The notes beneath the pieces were generated by a model. The model was not told where the DNA came from and searched no databases. It worked only from the letters and a program-made list of their open reading frames with translations. Position numbers and translations under genes: made by a program. 64,000 nucleotides of DNA, taken from positions 320,331 through 384,330 of the forward strand of contig NZ_RAHJ01000019.1 in assembly GCF_003605755.1 (NCBI RefSeq). Direction: 5' to 3'. Positions 1-9,182 of this stretch are shown in pieces (position 1 is the stretch's first letter; each line of letters begins with the position of its first letter). Origin of the DNA: Tsuneonella suprasediminis. Lineage in GTDB: Bacteria > Pseudomonadota > Alphaproteobacteria > Sphingomonadales > Sphingomonadaceae.

Positions 1-85
1 AGCTAATGCACAGAAATACTTGTATAAATTCGCTGCAAAACAGAGGTGAAAGTGTCTGACCGCAGCTTCAGGGGTTGAATTTGAG

Positions 86-1720
86 TCAGACCAAACGAGC
101 CTGCCGAAGTGCCGCCTCAATAAAACCGGCGAACAGCGGATGGGGGTCGAAAGGTTTGGACTTCAGCTCTGGGTGGAACTGTACGCCAATAAACCACGGA
201 TGATCGGGTCGCTCGACGATTTCCGGCAGGAGTCCGTCGGGAGACATGCCAGAGAACACCAGCCCATCCCCTTCCAGCGCATCACGATACGCGGAATTGA
301 CCTCGTAACGATGGCGATGACGCTCACTGATCGACTCGGCACCACCATAGATCGAGCTGACACGGCTGTTGCGTGAAAGTCTCGCTTCGTATGCACCCAG
401 TCGCATCGTGCCGCCAAGGTCGCCCTCAGAGCTACGCTGCTGGAGGCCTTCCTTGCTCATCCATTCGGTAATGATGCCGACAACCGGTTCATCAGTGTCA
501 CCGAATTCGGTCGAGCTGGCATGTTCATGCCCCGCGGCCCGCGCACTTTCGATGCACGCCATCTGCATACCGAGACAGATGCCCAGGAACGGAACATTGC
601 GTTCACGCGCGAACCGAACCGATGCGATCTTGCCTTCGCTGCCGCGTTCCCCGAACCCGCCCGGCACCAGAATGCCGTGCATCGGTTCAAGACGGGCTGC
701 GATATCGTCTTCGTCGCCTTCGAATATCTCGGCATCGATCCAGCGGATATTGACCTTCACACGGTTGGCCATGCCGCCATGGATCAGTGCTTCGTTCAGC
801 GACTTGTAGGCATCTGGCAAGCCGACATATTTGCCGACAACGCCAATGGTCACTTCGCCTTCCGGATGCTCGTAGCGATCGATAATGTCATTCCACCGCG
901 CCAGATCGGGTGCCGGCGCGTCGGTGATGAGGAAGTGGCGCAGCACTTCGGAATCGAGCCCTTCATGATGATACTGCAAAGGAACCGCATAGATGCTGCT
1001 GGCATCGAGTGCGGGGATGACCGCTTCCTTGCGGACATTGCAAAACAGCGCGATCTTCGCGCGTTCGCTATCCGGCAACGGATGTTCGCAACGGCACAGC
1101 AGAACATCCGGCTGAATGCCCAGCCCGGTCAATTCGCGCACAGAATGCTGCGTCGGTTTCGTCTTCAGTTCACCCGCCGCCGCGATATAGGGCACGAGGG
1201 TTACATGGACAAAGCAGGTATTGTCCCGGCCCAGTTCGTTACGCATCTGGCGCAACGCCTCGATGAAGGGCAGCCCTTCGATATCGCCGACTGTGCCGCC
1301 GATTTCGCACAATACGAAATCGAGATCGTCGGTATCAGCCTGTGCAAATTGTTTGATCGCATCGGTCACGTGCGGGATAACCTGCACCGTTGCACCGAGG
1401 TAGTCGCCCCGCCGTTCCTTCGCGATGATATCGCGATAGATTCGACCCGAGGTGATGTTATCGCCCTGATGCGCCGAAACGCCAGTGAAGCGTTCGTAGT
1501 GCCCAAGGTCGAGATCGGTTTCAGCACCATCGTCGGTGACGTAGACTTCGCCGTGCTGATAGGGGCTCATCGTGCCGGGATCGACGTTCAGGTACGGATC
1601 AAACTTGCGAATCCGAACGCGATATCCACGCGCCTGCAACAGAGCCGCGAGACTCGCTGCCATGAGACCTTTGCCGAGCGAGGAAACCACGCCGCCGGTG
1701 ATAAAAATGTACCGCGCCAT
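86..1720 (-). CDS. pyrG: CTP synthase
   Basis: CTP synthase (544 aa, the usual family length) aminates UTP to CTP using ATP and glutamine, the last step of de novo pyrimidine nucleotide synthesis in the cytoplasm. The N-terminal amidoligase domain opens with the conserved [11 protein letters not shown]-loop and the [13 protein letters not shown] segment. The C-terminal class I glutamine amidotransferase domain has the PGGFGERG oxyanion strand, the nucleophile elbow GICLGMQ with the catalytic Cys, and the HPE of the His-Glu dyad in [10 protein letters not shown]. The ATG at 1720 starts directly with the family N-terminus. It lies 92 nt downstream of secG on the same strand and is probably co-transcribed with tpiA-secG. 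Identification is firm. Confidence 0.98.
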   Translation of the reverse strand: MARYIFITGGVVSSLGKGLMAASLAALLQARGYRVRIRKFDPYLNVDPGTMSPYQHGEVYVTDDGAETDLDLGHYERFTGVSAHQGDNITSGRIYRDIIAKERRGDYLGATVQVIPHVTDAIKQFAQADTDDLDFVLCEIGGTVGDIEGLPFIEALRQMRNELGRDNTCFVHVTLVPYIAAAGELKTKPTQHSVRELTGLGIQPDVLLCRCEHPLPDSERAKIALFCNVRKEAVIPALDASSIYAVPLQYHHEGLDSEVLRHFLITDAPAPDLARWNDIIDRYEHPEGEVTIGVVGKYVGLPDAYKSLNEALIHGGMANRVKVNIRWIDAEIFEGDEDDIAARLEPMHGILVPGGFGERGSEGKIASVRFARERNVPFLGICLGMQMACIESARAAGHEHASSTEFGDTDEPVVGIITEWMSKEGLQQRSSEGDLGGTMRLGAYEARLSRNSRVSSIYGGAESISERHRHRYEVNSAYRDALEGDGLVFSGMSPDGLLPEIVERPDHPWFIGVQFHPELKSKPFDPHPLFAGFIEAALRQARLV

Positions 1721-1812
1721 GGGGGTCGGGCCTTAAGCCGCATTCAGGAGTCGGCGCAAGCGGAATACGCACCGCTCGCGCCGCAATCCACAGCGGCGAT
1801 TGAACAAAAAAG

Positions 1813-2163
1813 TTAGCCGGCAGCGCCGGACAGCGGATCGTCCTGAGCAGGAGCCTGTTGCGCGGGCGCCGCAGGAGCCGAGGCCGGTGCCGAGCGGTCA
1901 AGGGTCGATTCGATGCTTGACCCGCCGGTGCTGGTTTCAGCGGCCATCGCCGCCAGCACAATCGACAGTAGCACGAAAACAATCGCCAGCCACTTGGTTG
2001 CACGCGACAGGAAATCCGCCGCGCCGCGCGCACTCATCAGTCCCGTGGGATTGCCGCCGACACCCAGCCCGCCCCCTTCCGAGCGCTGCATCAGGATAAC
2101 CCCGACGAGGGCTGCGGCGATGATCGCCTGAACGACAATGAGGAACAGAAAAAGTGAGGACAT
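1813..2163 (-). CDS. secG: Preprotein translocase subunit SecG
   Basis: SecG (116 aa) is the small non-essential subunit of the SecYEG inner-membrane channel. The sequence shows an N-terminal membrane segment (about residues 4-24), the conserved cytoplasmic loop LMQRSEGGGLG with the following GG and FLSRATKW, and a second membrane segment (about 57-77). A Ser/Ala/Pro-rich acidic tail of about 35 residues follows; such tails are variable in alphaproteobacterial SecG. It lies between tpiA and pyrG on the same strand, an arrangement common in the class. The start is an ATG at 2163. Confidence 0.95.
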   Translation of the reverse strand: MSSLFLFLIVVQAIIAAALVGVILMQRSEGGGLGVGGNPTGLMSARGAADFLSRATKWLAIVFVLLSIVLAAMAAETSTGGSSIESTLDRSAPASAPAAPAQQAPAQDDPLSGAAG

Positions 2164-2254
2164 CGAACGGATACTCTAACAACAGGTTGTCGCGCATCTA
2201 AGCGCGCATGTGCGCCGGGGCAAGGGTACGGGCTGTTATGTTCTGCCCGTGCCG

Positions 2255-3019
2255 CTAGCTTTCCTGAACGTCGGCGCCCGCGGCAACGATGCCGAGGAAG
2301 CTTTCCGCAGTCAGGCTGGCACCACCCACCAGCGCACCACCGACATCGGCGGTTTCGAGGATTTCGCGGGCGTTTTCCGGTTTGACCGAACCGCCATAAA
2401 GGATGCGGACCGCCCCGCCCTGCTCCTCGCCAAAACGCTCAACCAGCAATGCCCGAATGGCACCATGCATTGCCGCAATATCGTCGGTGGTCGCAGTGCG
2501 GCCGGTGCCGATAGCCCAGATCGGTTCGTAAGCGACAGCGAGTCGCTCTGCTGCATCATCCAGCGTTTCAGGCAGCGAGGTGCGTAGCTGGGCAATCACG
2601 AAAGGCTCTGCATTTCCTGCGTTGCGGGTTTCCTCCGCTTCGCCGCAGCAAACTATCAGCTTCAGCCCGGCAGAAATGGCGGCATGACATTTCGCATTTA
2701 CCAATTCATCGGTTTCGCCGTGGTTCTGGCGCCGTTCGCTATGTCCCAGAATAACGAATTTCGCACCGGCATCGGCCAGCATCGTCGCGGAGATATCGCC
2801 AGTATGCGCCCCCTCCACTTCGTGATGGCAATCCTGCGCGCCAACGCCGATCTGCTCCGCCTCGCGGTGAACCGGATGAATCAGCGTGTATGGCGGCGCA
2901 AGCGCGACCTCCACTTTCATGAGTCGTTGCGCCGAACGATCGATCGATCGAGCTTCGGAAAGCATCGAGCGTGTGCCGTTCATTTTCCAGTTACCGACGA
3001 TGTACGGCCGGAGGGCCAT
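2255..3019 (-). CDS. tpiA: Triosephosphate isomerase
   Basis: Triosephosphate isomerase (254 aa) interconverts dihydroxyacetone phosphate and glyceraldehyde 3-phosphate. The TIM-barrel active site is complete: Lys in GNWKMNG (near residue 12), the electrophilic His in ILGHSERR, the catalytic base Glu in AYEPIWAIGTG, and the phosphate-binding ILYGGSV near the C-terminus. It is first in a minus-strand run tpiA-secG-pyrG and diverges from the PpiD-like gene. A perfect 11-bp inverted repeat sits 35 nt in front of its start and may be a leader hairpin or an operator. Confidence 0.98.
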   Translation of the reverse strand: MALRPYIVGNWKMNGTRSMLSEARSIDRSAQRLMKVEVALAPPYTLIHPVHREAEQIGVGAQDCHHEVEGAHTGDISATMLADAGAKFVILGHSERRQNHGETDELVNAKCHAAISAGLKLIVCCGEAEETRNAGNAEPFVIAQLRTSLPETLDDAAERLAVAYEPIWAIGTGRTATTDDIAAMHGAIRALLVERFGEEQGGAVRILYGGSVKPENAREILETADVGGALVGGASLTAESFLGIVAAGADVQES

Positions 3020-3053
3020 GACGAAATCCTCACGTCTGTTGAATGCGATAGGA

Positions 3054-3080
3054 GGGATGCTCCCTGAATGGGAGCATCCC
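3054..3080. repeat. 11-bp perfect inverted repeat between tpiA and ppiD
   Basis: The arms at 3054-3064 (GGGATGCTCCC) and 3070-3080 (GGGAGCATCCC) are exact reverse complements around a 5-nt TGAAT loop, and one more A-T pair extends the stem. Neither side has a T-run, so it does not look like an intrinsic terminator. It lies 35 nt upstream of the tpiA start, where it would form a strong hairpin in the tpiA leader or act as a palindromic protein-binding site. The structure is seen directly; the function is inference. Confidence 0.7.
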
Positions 3081-3146
3081 TATAGGATGCAGAATACCGA
3101 TCCGGCTAGTCCGAGTTTGTAAATCGGTCAAAACGGATTGGACCTG

Positions 3147-3175
3147 TTGCGACAAATACGCAGGCCCTCTAAAGC
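3147..3175 (+). promoter_or_regulatory. Candidate sigma70-type promoter for ppiD
   Basis: TTGCGA at 3147-3152 and TAAAGC at 3170-3175 are separated by 17 nt, the standard spacing for a housekeeping promoter. The -35 keeps TTG and the -10 keeps TA-A. A start near 3182 would give a leader of about 55 nt before the ATG at 3238. Both hexamers are only partial matches, so this is tentative. Confidence 0.3.
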
Positions 3176-3237
3176 GCGTGTCTGTATGCGCCAATGGCGC
3201 GCTGACCTGTTATCAGTGGAAGAAGTTAACCGCCACT

Positions 3238-5184
3238 ATGCTCCAATCTTTTCGCAATGTCTTCAAAACGAAGTTCGGTGTCGCTTTTACGCTGGCATTC
3301 CTTGCACTTATCGCAGTCGCATTTGCCAGCGGCGATGTCGCCAGCAACGCCGCTTTCGGTGGAATAGCCGGGGGCGATAACGTCGCGTCAGTCGGCGGCG
3401 AAAAGGTCGGCAGCGCGGAATTCAGCCAGGCGATGACAGGCGCGCTCGATAATGTTCGCCAGCAGAACCCCACTGAATCGATGGCTTCCCTGATTGAACA
3501 GGGGGCGATGGACGATGTGCTGAACCAGTTGATCGACCGCAAAGCCTTGTCTCAGTTTGCCAACTCGATCGGGCTGCGCGCGGGCGATAATCTGGTGAAC
3601 AGTGAAATACGCCGTATCCCGGCCTTTGCCGGGCCCAATGGCGAATTCGACGATTCTCTCTATCGCCAGATGCTGGCACAGCGCAAACTGACCGACCAGC
3701 AGGTCCGCACCGATCTGGCGCAAGGGTTGCTGGCGGAACAAGTGCTGGTGCCGGCTGCATTCGGCGCCAAAATGCCTTCGAAGATCGCGGCTCGCTATGC
3801 CGCGCTTATCAAGGAACGGCGCAAGGGCAGCGTCGCCATTTTGCCAAGCGACCTTTTCGCACCGAAGGGTAAACCGACGGAAAAGCAGCTCACCGCCTAT
3901 TACGAAGCGAACAAAAAGAATTTCATCCGCCCCGAGCGCCGGATTCTGCGATACGCAGTTTTCGGTGACGAAGCGCTGGGCAATGTCGAACCGACGGATG
4001 CCGAGATCAAGGCGCGGTATGAAAAGAATAAGGCGTCGATGTATGCCGGGGGCGAGCAGCGCAAGCTGACTCAGCTGATCGTTCCCACCCAACAGGCTGC
4101 AGAAGATATTCGCAAGAAGGTCGATGCGGGTGGTTCGCTCGAACAATCGGCCCGTCAGGCTGGATTCGAAGTCAGTCACGTCGATGCCATTGATAGCAAG
4201 GATCTCGCTTCGCAGGCATCCGATGCAGTGGCCAAGGCTGTTTTTTCCGCGCCTCGCGGCAAGGTTGCGACGCCGGCGCGCGGCAGCTTGGGATGGTATG
4301 TTGTGCGGGTGGACGAAGTGAAAACCATCCCTTCGCGCACGCTCGATCAGGTGCGCGGGGAAATCGCAACTGCGCTCCGCGATGAAAAGCGGGCACAGGC
4401 GCTGTCCGAAATGTCGAGCGATATCGAGGACAGGTTCGACAACGGTGAATCTCTGTCTGACGTTGCCAAGACTCTGAAAGCAGACGTGAAATCGACCCAG
4501 CCACTTGTCGCAGATGGCCGTGTATATGGCGAAACACCGGGCGATATGGCTCCCGAAGTAATCCGTCCAGTTTTGCAAACCGCGTTCGAAATGGACGAAG
4601 GTCAGCCGCAAATTGCCGCGACTGCGGATCACAGTGGCTATATCATTTTCGAAACGTCGCAGATTACCGAATCCGCGGCCGCTCCAATGAAAGAGATCAC
4701 CGACGATCTCACTCTTGCATGGCGCGCCAGCGAAGGAAGCAAGGCGGCCAAAGCTGCGGCAACGCGCGTTCTGGATCGGGTGAAAAAGGGGCAGAGCCTG
4801 CAAGCGGCAATCTCTGCCGAGAAGGTTAAACTTCCTGCCGTCGACGATCTCAACCTGACCCGCGAAGAACTCGCGAGAGCAGGACAGCGTGTCCCGCCTC
4901 CGCTGGCATTGATGTTCTCGATGGCGAAAGGCACGAGCAAGAAACTGGAAGGGCCCAACAATGCCGGTTGGTTCGTCGTTTCCCTGAAAGACATTGAACC
5001 GGGCAAGATCGATGCGAAGGATCCGCAGATCGCAGCGGCTCAGCAGACACTCGGCCAGATGCTCGGTCGTGAATATGCCGATTCTCTGCGGGCCGCCATC
5101 CGGGCCGATATGAAAGTCGAACGCAACCAGAAGGCGATCGACGCGGTACGTAAGCAACTCACCGGCGCCAACAACGCAAATTGA
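3238..5184 (+). CDS. ppiD: PpiD-type membrane-anchored SurA/parvulin foldase
   Basis: This 648-aa protein is a periplasmic peptidyl-prolyl isomerase/chaperone anchored in the inner membrane, where PpiD proteins meet substrates leaving the Sec channel. A short basic N-terminus is followed by one membrane helix (about residues 13-30). Next come a SurA-type helical chaperone region (about 35-230), a parvulin-like domain (about 255-375, ending GWYVVRVDEV) and a second helical C-terminal region. The ATG at 3238 is preferred over an in-frame ATG 60 nt upstream because it has a GGAAGAAG ribosome site and places the membrane helix at the usual position. trpE begins about 20 nt downstream on the same strand. 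Whether the parvulin domain is catalytically active cannot be judged here. Confidence 0.85.
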   Translation: MLQSFRNVFKTKFGVAFTLAFLALIAVAFASGDVASNAAFGGIAGGDNVASVGGEKVGSAEFSQAMTGALDNVRQQNPTESMASLIEQGAMDDVLNQLIDRKALSQFANSIGLRAGDNLVNSEIRRIPAFAGPNGEFDDSLYRQMLAQRKLTDQQVRTDLAQGLLAEQVLVPAAFGAKMPSKIAARYAALIKERRKGSVAILPSDLFAPKGKPTEKQLTAYYEANKKNFIRPERRILRYAVFGDEALGNVEPTDAEIKARYEKNKASMYAGGEQRKLTQLIVPTQQAAEDIRKKVDAGGSLEQSARQAGFEVSHVDAIDSKDLASQASDAVAKAVFSAPRGKVATPARGSLGWYVVRVDEVKTIPSRTLDQVRGEIATALRDEKRAQALSEMSSDIEDRFDNGESLSDVAKTLKADVKSTQPLVADGRVYGETPGDMAPEVIRPVLQTAFEMDEGQPQIAATADHSGYIIFETSQITESAAAPMKEITDDLTLAWRASEGSKAAKAAATRVLDRVKKGQSLQAAISAEKVKLPAVDDLNLTREELARAGQRVPPPLALMFSMAKGTSKKLEGPNNAGWFVVSLKDIEPGKIDAKDPQIAAAQQTLGQMLGREYADSLRAAIRADMKVERNQKAIDAVRKQLTGANNAN

Positions 5185-5205
5185 CAGGAGGGCGAGCTGA
5201 GCGAA

Positions 5206-6711
5206 TTGGCTCCCGATAACGCCCGCGCGGCGCGTGACGCTCTTGCAGCGGGCAAGCCTGCGCTCGTTTGGCGCAAGGTCCTCGCTGACACGGAAACCCC
5301 CATTGGCGCAGCGTTGAAGCTTATCGAGCCGGGCCGGGGCGACTTCCTGCTCGAATCGGTCGAAGGTGGCGAGGTACGCGGGCGTTACAGCATGGTCGGG
5401 CTCGACCCCGATCTCGTGTTCCGGGCACAAGGCAACCGGGCAGCGATCAATGCTGACTGGCGAACAGACCGCGAGGCTTTCCACGATTGCGATGGTGGGG
5501 CGCTGGAGGAATTGCGCGCGCTGGTCGCGTCGTGTCGGATCGACGTACCAGAGGGTTTACCCCCTGCCCTCACCTGTCTGGTCGGCTATTTCGGGTACGA
5601 AACAATTGGCCTGGTGGAAAAGCTGCCGCGCGCCCCCGATTCCGCGCTGCAATTGCCCGATATGCTGTTCGTGCGCCCTACAGTCCTGCTGGTGTTCGAC
5701 CGACTGGGGGAAGAGCTGACTTGCGTCGCCCCCGTGTGGCCGAGTGCCGCCGTGCCTGATCGGGCCGTTGACGACGCGCAGGAACGGATCGACGAAACGC
5801 TGCGGAAACTGGAAAGCACCGTCCCGTCTTCTCCGGTGGCACACGATCTGCCGGATATGGCGCTCACACCGACAATGGCGGCGGGCGCATACGAAGCGAT
5901 GGTCGATCGCGCCAAAGCCTATATCGAGGCGGGCGATGTGTTTCAGGTCGTGCTGGCGCAGCGTTTCACCTGCCCGTTCCCTCTGCCGCCGATTGCGCTC
6001 TACCGCGCGTTACGGCGCGTGAATCCCTCTCCGTTCCTCTATTTCCTTGACCTGCCTGGGTTTGCGGTCGTCGGATCGAGCCCTGAAATCCTTGTCCGGG
6101 TGCGCGACGGTGAAGTGACCATTCGCCCGATTGCTGGCACCCGTCCGCGCGGTAAAACGGCGGAGGCCGATCGGGAGGCCGAAGCAAGCCTGCTGGCCGA
6201 TGCCAAGGAACGGGCGGAGCATCTGATGCTGCTCGATCTGGGCCGCAATGATGTTGGCCGGGTGGCCTCGCGCGGCAGTGTACAGGTCACCGACAGCTTC
6301 ACGATAGAGCGTTACAGCCATGTGATGCACATCGTCAGCAATGTGATCGGCGCACTGGATCCGTCAAAAGATGCTCTCGACGCGCTGTTTGCGGGCTTCC
6401 CGGCAGGCACAGTCAGCGGGGCGCCGAAAGTACGTGCCTGTCAGATCATTGCTGAGCTGGAGCCGGAAACCCGTGGTGCCTATGCTGGCGGCGTCGGCTA
6501 TTTCGCGCCCGACGGATCGGTCGACAGCTGCATCGTGCTGCGTACTGCAGTCGTCAAAGACGGGATCATGAACGTACAGGCCGGCGCCGGTATCGTGGCC
6601 GATAGCGACCCGGCATATGAACAGCGGGAATGCGAGGCGAAGGCAGGCGCTCTGTTCGCTGCCGCGCGTGAAGCTGCACGGATCGCCAGCGAGCCGGGTT
6701 TCGGCCAGTGA
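5206..6711 (+). CDS. trpE: Anthranilate synthase component I
   Basis: TrpE (about 501 aa) makes anthranilate from chorismate with ammonia supplied by TrpG, the first committed step of tryptophan synthesis. The LLES tryptophan-feedback segment is at about residues 47-50. The chorismate-utilising core is clear: ARPRG-type motif in IAGTRPRGKT, LVDLGRND-type motif in LLDLGRND, the HIVS segment, and GAPKVRA followed by GGVGYF. There is no in-frame ATG near the start. AGGAGGG at 5186-5192 precedes a CTG at 5197 (4 nt) and a TTG at 5206 (13 nt); TTG is chosen but CTG is possible. The stop overlaps the next gene in GTGA. Confidence 0.96.
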   Translation: MAPDNARAARDALAAGKPALVWRKVLADTETPIGAALKLIEPGRGDFLLESVEGGEVRGRYSMVGLDPDLVFRAQGNRAAINADWRTDREAFHDCDGGALEELRALVASCRIDVPEGLPPALTCLVGYFGYETIGLVEKLPRAPDSALQLPDMLFVRPTVLLVFDRLGEELTCVAPVWPSAAVPDRAVDDAQERIDETLRKLESTVPSSPVAHDLPDMALTPTMAAGAYEAMVDRAKAYIEAGDVFQVVLAQRFTCPFPLPPIALYRALRRVNPSPFLYFLDLPGFAVVGSSPEILVRVRDGEVTIRPIAGTRPRGKTAEADREAEASLLADAKERAEHLMLLDLGRNDVGRVASRGSVQVTDSFTIERYSHVMHIVSNVIGALDPSKDALDALFAGFPAGTVSGAPKVRACQIIAELEPETRGAYAGGVGYFAPDGSVDSCIVLRTAVVKDGIMNVQAGAGIVADSDPAYEQRECEAKAGALFAAAREAARIASEPGFGQ

Positions 6712-7565
6712 AGCGCGGATTGCCACTGGCGTTGCTGTTCGCACTGGCTGCATGTGGATCGCAGCAGGAGGGCGAGCCCGTCGAACGGATGGCCATAGGG
6801 CCGAACGGTGGAGGCAAGGCCCTCCCCACGGGCAAGGACAAGGCCAAGGCCAGCGATGCGCCCAGTCCGACGCCGACTGGGAGTGTCGCTTCCGTGTGCA
6901 AACAGGTCACATTCGATGGCGCCAAGCTGACGGACTGCATTGCCGATCCGGCAAAGCATCGCATCGCGCTGGTGCTCGGCCCCAGAGATGGGGCGCCTTA
7001 TCGTGGCTTCGCTCAACTGGCAGCGAAGCGTTCGGATGATGCACCACCTGTTCTGTTCGCGATGAACGCAGGCATGTTCGATGGTGAAGGCAAGCCCATC
7101 GGATATTATGTGCAGGGCGGCAACCGGTTGAAGGAACTCAACCGCAACGACGGCCCCGGTAACTTCCATATGCAGCCCAACGGCGTTTTCTACGGCGGCA
7201 AAGGCGACTGGCATATCCGCACGAGCAACGATTTCTATCACAGCGTTGCGGACCGCCCTGACTTTGGCACGCAGAGTGGCCCGATGCTGTTGATCCGCGG
7301 CAAACTCCATCCCGAAATCACCGAAGACGGGCCAAGCCGCACAGTGCGAAACGGGGTCGGTATCGATCCGCAGGGCCGGGCCCATTTCGTGATTTCCGAC
7401 GAAGCCATCAGCTTCGGCAAACTGGCGCGCTACTATCGCGATGTGGTGAAAGCGCAGGAGGCCCTCTATCTCGATGGCGGAGTCTCGGCCTTGTGGGATC
7501 CCGCGAGCGAGCGCATGGATAGCAGAGGCCCGCTTGGCCCCCTCGTGGTGGTAAGCGAGAAATAA
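6708..7565 (+). CDS. YigE-like (DUF2233) phosphodiester glycosidase family lipoprotein
   Basis: This 285-aa predicted lipoprotein has a hydrophobic signal ending in the lipobox L-A-A-C (Cys16). After a low-complexity linker rich in Gly, Lys and Pro comes a domain resembling the DUF2233/YigE family, which is related to phosphodiester glycosidases (NAGPA fold). Family-like segments are FAMNAGMF, QPNGVFYG, TQSGPMLL, RNGVGID and ALYLDGGVSA. The GTG start overlaps the trpE stop in GTGA, so it is probably translationally coupled to trpE, although no link to tryptophan is known. The enzyme's substrate is unknown; a cell-envelope glycan is an inference from the lipoprotein signal and fold. Confidence 0.8.
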   Translation: MKRGLPLALLFALAACGSQQEGEPVERMAIGPNGGGKALPTGKDKAKASDAPSPTPTGSVASVCKQVTFDGAKLTDCIADPAKHRIALVLGPRDGAPYRGFAQLAAKRSDDAPPVLFAMNAGMFDGEGKPIGYYVQGGNRLKELNRNDGPGNFHMQPNGVFYGGKGDWHIRTSNDFYHSVADRPDFGTQSGPMLLIRGKLHPEITEDGPSRTVRNGVGIDPQGRAHFVISDEAISFGKLARYYRDVVKAQEALYLDGGVSALWDPASERMDSRGPLGPLVVVSEK

Positions 7566-7586
7566 TCCACCGATCAGGAAGTTGCC

Positions 7587-8543
7587 ATGACCGAACGCCG
7601 CACGCTCTATCCGCCGATCGAACCTTATGACAGTGGGATGATTGATGTTGGCCACGGTCATTCGCTCTATTGGGAACGTTGCGGCACACCGGGCGGAAAG
7701 CCGGTAGTATTCCTCCATGGCGGCCCCGGTGGCGGATGCAGCCCCGATCATCGCCGGCAGTTCGATCCTGCGTTGTATGATATTCTGTTGTTCGACCAAC
7801 GCGGCTGCGGGCGTTCGACCCCGTTCGCCAGCCTCGATCACAACACCACGTGGGATCTGGTCAGCGATATAGAGCGGCTGCGCGAAATGTGCGGCCACGA
7901 CAAATGGATGGTGTTCGGCGGCAGCTGGGGCTCAACACTCTCGCTCGCCTATGCCCAAACATATCCTGAGCGGACCAGCGAACTGGTTCTGCGTGGAATT
8001 TTTCTTGGCGGCCAGAGCGAATACGACTGGCTGTACCGCTACGGTGCCAGCGAACTCTACCCGGAAGAGTGGGACGCTTTTCGCAGCCATATCGCGGAAG
8101 ACCGCCGGGGCGATTTGCTGGCCGCTTATGGTGAATTGCTGACAAGCGAAGACCGTGAAACCCGCGTTGCCGCCGCCAAGGCGTGGAGCCGGTGGGAAGG
8201 CGTCACCGTTACCCTGCTGCCCGATCCCGAAATGCTGGCCGATTTCACCGACGAAGCCCATGCGATCGCCTGCGCGCGGATCGAGAACCACTATTTCCGC
8301 CACATGTGCTGGCTCGAACCGGACCAGTTGCTGAAAGGGGCGGCGAAGTTGCGCGGTATCCCCGGCGTGATCGTTCAGGGGCGGCACGATTGCTGCACAC
8401 CCCCCGCCGCGGCATGGGCACTGAAACAGGCGTGGCCGGAGGTCGAGCTGCAAATCGTGCCCGATGCCAGTCACCTTTTCTCGGAACCCGGCATAACCGA
8501 TGGTTTGGTACGCGCCACCGATCGGTTTGCCGGAAAGAGCTGA
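7587..8543 (+). CDS. pip: Proline iminopeptidase (alpha/beta hydrolase)
   Basis: This 318-aa cytoplasmic serine peptidase belongs to the S33 family and removes N-terminal proline from peptides. It shows the oxyanion segment FLHGGPGGGC, the RGCGRS segment, the nucleophile elbow GGSWGST with the catalytic Ser, the acid in QGRHDCCTPP and the catalytic His in DASHLFSEPG. Length and motifs match the family. It sits between the trpE-linked lipoprotein and trpG with short gaps, so it is likely co-transcribed. No signal peptide is seen. Confidence 0.93.
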   Translation: MTERRTLYPPIEPYDSGMIDVGHGHSLYWERCGTPGGKPVVFLHGGPGGGCSPDHRRQFDPALYDILLFDQRGCGRSTPFASLDHNTTWDLVSDIERLREMCGHDKWMVFGGSWGSTLSLAYAQTYPERTSELVLRGIFLGGQSEYDWLYRYGASELYPEEWDAFRSHIAEDRRGDLLAAYGELLTSEDRETRVAAAKAWSRWEGVTVTLLPDPEMLADFTDEAHAIACARIENHYFRHMCWLEPDQLLKGAAKLRGIPGVIVQGRHDCCTPPAAAWALKQAWPEVELQIVPDASHLFSEPGITDGLVRATDRFAGKS

Positions 8544-8597
8544 CCAGCCCGGCGGGGCTTGCCCCGCGCCGCACAACGCGCCAAGGGATCGCCCGAT

Positions 8598-9182
8598 ATG
8601 ATCCTCGTCATCGATAACTACGATAGCTTCACCTGGAATCTGGTCCATTATCTGATGGAACTGGGCGCTCCGGTGCGGGTGGAGCGCAACGATGCGCTGA
8701 CTGCGACACAGGCGATTGCGACCGGCGCCAGCGGTTTCCTGATCTCTCCCGGCCCCTGTACCCCGAACGAAGCAGGCATCAGCCTCGATCTGGTGGCGGC
8801 CTGTGCCGACGCGGAAAGGCCGTTGCTGGGCGTCTGCCTTGGCCATCAGTCTATCGGCCAGTATTTCGGCGGGCGCGTTGTGCGCGGGGGATTGATGCAC
8901 GGCAAGACATCGTCTGTCAGCCATGACGGAACCGGTCTGTTCGCCGGGATACCCTCCCCCTTCACCGCTACCCGCTATCACTCGTTGGTGGTGGAAAACG
9001 TTCCCGCGGTGCTGAAGGTCAACGCGACGAGCGAGGATACCCACGTCATGGGGTTCCGCCACGAAACCCTGCCGATCCACGGGGTGCAGTTTCACCCGGA
9101 AAGCATCGCGACCGAACATGGCCACGCCGTGCTGGCCAATTTCGTAAACCTGTGCGGCCTCCAGAGGGAGGACGTGGCATGA
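8598..9182 (+). CDS. trpG: Anthranilate synthase component II (glutamine amidotransferase)
   Basis: TrpG (194 aa) hydrolyses glutamine and channels ammonia to TrpE. The class I amidotransferase triad is visible: nucleophile Cys in GVCLGHQS and the His and Glu in QFHPESI. The N-terminal DNYDSFTWNLVHYL is typical of TrpG/PabA. A TTG 39 nt upstream is open in frame, but the ATG at 8598 gives the normal N-terminus. The stop overlaps the trpD start as ATGA. TrpG could also serve as PabA, since no separate pabA is present in this window. Confidence 0.97.
   Translation: MILVIDNYDSFTWNLVHYLMELGAPVRVERNDALTATQAIATGASGFLISPGPCTPNEAGISLDLVAACADAERPLLGVCLGHQSIGQYFGGRVVRGGLMHGKTSSVSHDGTGLFAGIPSPFTATRYHSLVVENVPAVLKVNATSEDTHVMGFRHETLPIHGVQFHPESIATEHGHAVLANFVNLCGLQREDVA

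Noticed and set aside
54-91. 7-bp inverted repeat GTCTGAC...GTCAGAC across the pyrG stop
   Set aside because: The loop is 24 nt, there is no T-run and 7 bp at this spacing can arise by chance, so it was not called a terminator.
521-1816. 431-codon open frame opposite pyrG
   Set aside because: It is antisense to a full, motif-complete CTP synthase. High-GC codon use leaves the complementary frame open; its translation has no family likeness.
3388-5484. 698-codon open frame opposite ppiD and the start of trpE
   Set aside because: It is antisense to two well-supported genes and its Arg/His/Leu/Phe-rich composition is typical of shadow frames. No motif was seen.
6498-7898. 466-codon open frame opposite the trpE end, YigE-like and pip genes
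   Set aside because: It crosses three real genes on the other strand and shows no recognised domain.
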